Assembly: GCA_905250025.1 (NCBI GenBank)
Contig: CAJNOJ010000009.1
Location: forward strand, 558,001 to 622,000
Reading direction: 5' to 3'
Source of the DNA: Adineta ricciae
Lineage: Eukaryota > Rotifera > Eurotatoria > Adinetida > Adinetidae
Length of the DNA stretch: 64,000 nucleotides
Positions within the stretch are counted from its first letter, which is position 1; each line of letters begins with the position of its first letter. Of the stretch, positions 63,307 through 64,000 are shown one piece after another. The notes below the pieces were generated by a model. It was given only the letters and a program-made list of their open reading frames with translations, was not told where the DNA came from and did not search any database. Position numbers and translations under genes: made by a program.

Positions 63307-64000
63307 ATGTCTTGTTGTTCGTCATCTCCGTTCGATCGACTCCCAGCAGAATTGATTTATCATTTATTGGAATATCTTGATATTTCCACAATCTTCATTT
63401 CATTTCGTCATGTCTGCAAACGATTCTATACGATCGTGAATTCTCATGATCGTTATCATGTCGATATGAGATTGATATCCAAAAGTGATTTTGATCATTT
63501 GTGTCGACTTGTATCACCAGCAAATGTTCTTTCACTTATTCTCAGTGATGATCTCAACACTCCATTTCAAATTCAAACATTTCTATCACGATTTGCATTA
63601 CAACAATGTTCTCAACTTCACTCGTTAACATTAATCAAAATCAATGAAAGTAATCTGTTTACACTGTTAGTTCATCTCTCCAAATGTACGTTGAAATCGT
63701 TAACAATCGAATGCTTTGCATGGGATACATTTAGTCATACAGTTCGCTCACTTCTTTCCTCACTCATTGCCAAGTCCAAACTGGAATATTTACATTTGAA
63801 TATTTCCTATCGAGATTTGGATACTTTCGCTTGTTCACCATTACCAACCACGTTGAAATGTCTTCATCTTGAACATTGCACGTTTCAAGAGTATTGCATG
63901 ATACTTCGTCACTCGATTAATCTACAAAAGTTATCGTTAACAAAATGTCTGATGTCTAATCTTGATGGCAGTATGTATCAACCAACGGATGATATTTGTC
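63307..64000 (+). CDS. F-box protein, 5' part (runs off the window)
   Basis: Open from ATG 63307 to the window edge with no intron seen. Residues 8-50 are an F-box (FDRLPAELIYHLLEYLDIST then FRHVCKRFYTIV). The following 180 residues have leucine-rich, repeat-like periodicity (LHSLTLIKINESNLFTLLV, LKSLTIECFAWDT, LKCLHLEHCTFQEY, LQKLSLTKC), suggesting an LRR-type substrate-binding region. F-box proteins bring substrates to SCF ubiquitin ligases through SKP1. Large F-box/LRR families are known in bdelloid rotifers. No specific substrate can be inferred. Confidence 0.82.
   Translation, partial: MSCCSSSPFDRLPAELIYHLLEYLDISTIFISFRHVCKRFYTIVNSHDRYHVDMRLISKSDFDHLCRLVSPANVLSLILSDDLNTPFQIQTFLSRFALQQCSQLHSLTLIKINESNLFTLLVHLSKCTLKSLTIECFAWDTFSHTVRSLLSSLIAKSKLEYLHLNISYRDLDTFACSPLPTTLKCLHLEHCTFQEYCMILRHSINLQKLSLTKCLMSNLDGSMYQPTDDIC

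Overview
The window is a 64 kb piece of an intron-rich, AT-rich animal genome. The gene set is metazoan: KSR, MOSPD2, a ZNF423/ZNF521-type zinc-finger factor, an SH2 tyrosine kinase, CHMP1, proteasome alpha-2, DRC11, ELOVL and a synaptotagmin-like protein. Most introns are about 45-65 nt with GT-AG ends. The window also opens with the 3' end of a DYW-type pentatricopeptide-repeat gene, a plant organelle RNA-editing family reported outside plants only in a few lineages, bdelloid rotifers among them. A bdelloid rotifer is therefore my best guess (inference, no database search).

Layout. 0-10 kb: DYW-PPR gene (+), a four-RRM/CCCH/pseudokinase protein (+), an ankyrin protein (+), a synaptotagmin-like protein (-). 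10-21 kb: CHMP1 (-), a 3.5 kb gene-poor gap, proteasome alpha-2 (+), an unrecognised Ser/Pro-rich protein with several possible first exons (-). 21-31 kb: an intronless SH2 tyrosine kinase (-), a PRKX-like AGC kinase (+), DRC11/IQCA1 (-). 30-41 kb: KSR pseudokinase scaffold (+), a phosphatidylinositol-phosphate kinase (-), a CCDC177-like coiled-coil protein (+). 41-49 kb: a sulfotransferase-like protein (+) and a tandem pair of MOSPD2-related genes (+), the first CRAL-TRIO-only and the second full length. 50-64 kb: two 73-aa paralogues in inverted orientation flanking a low-complexity protein (-) and a ZNF521-type zinc-finger gene (+), then a secreted APP1/DUF2183 phosphatase (+), an ELOVL elongase (+) and the start of an F-box gene (+).

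There is no operon logic; genes are independent. Several act in signalling and membrane-lipid biology (SH2 kinase, KSR, PRKX-like kinase, PIP kinase, MOSPD2, APP1, ELOVL, CHMP1, synaptotagmin-like), but adjacency does not show cooperation. I reconstructed exon structures by hand from splice consensus, reading-frame continuity and family similarity; most multi-exon models close in frame over their full length. The most interesting signals are the intact DYW deaminase domain, a duplicated pair of KSR C1 half-domain exons that look mutually exclusive, the partial MOSPD2 duplication whose splice donor is destroyed, the RRM/CCCH/pseudokinase architecture, and the inverted 73-aa paralogues. I found no tRNA, rRNA, CRISPR array or recognisable transposon.
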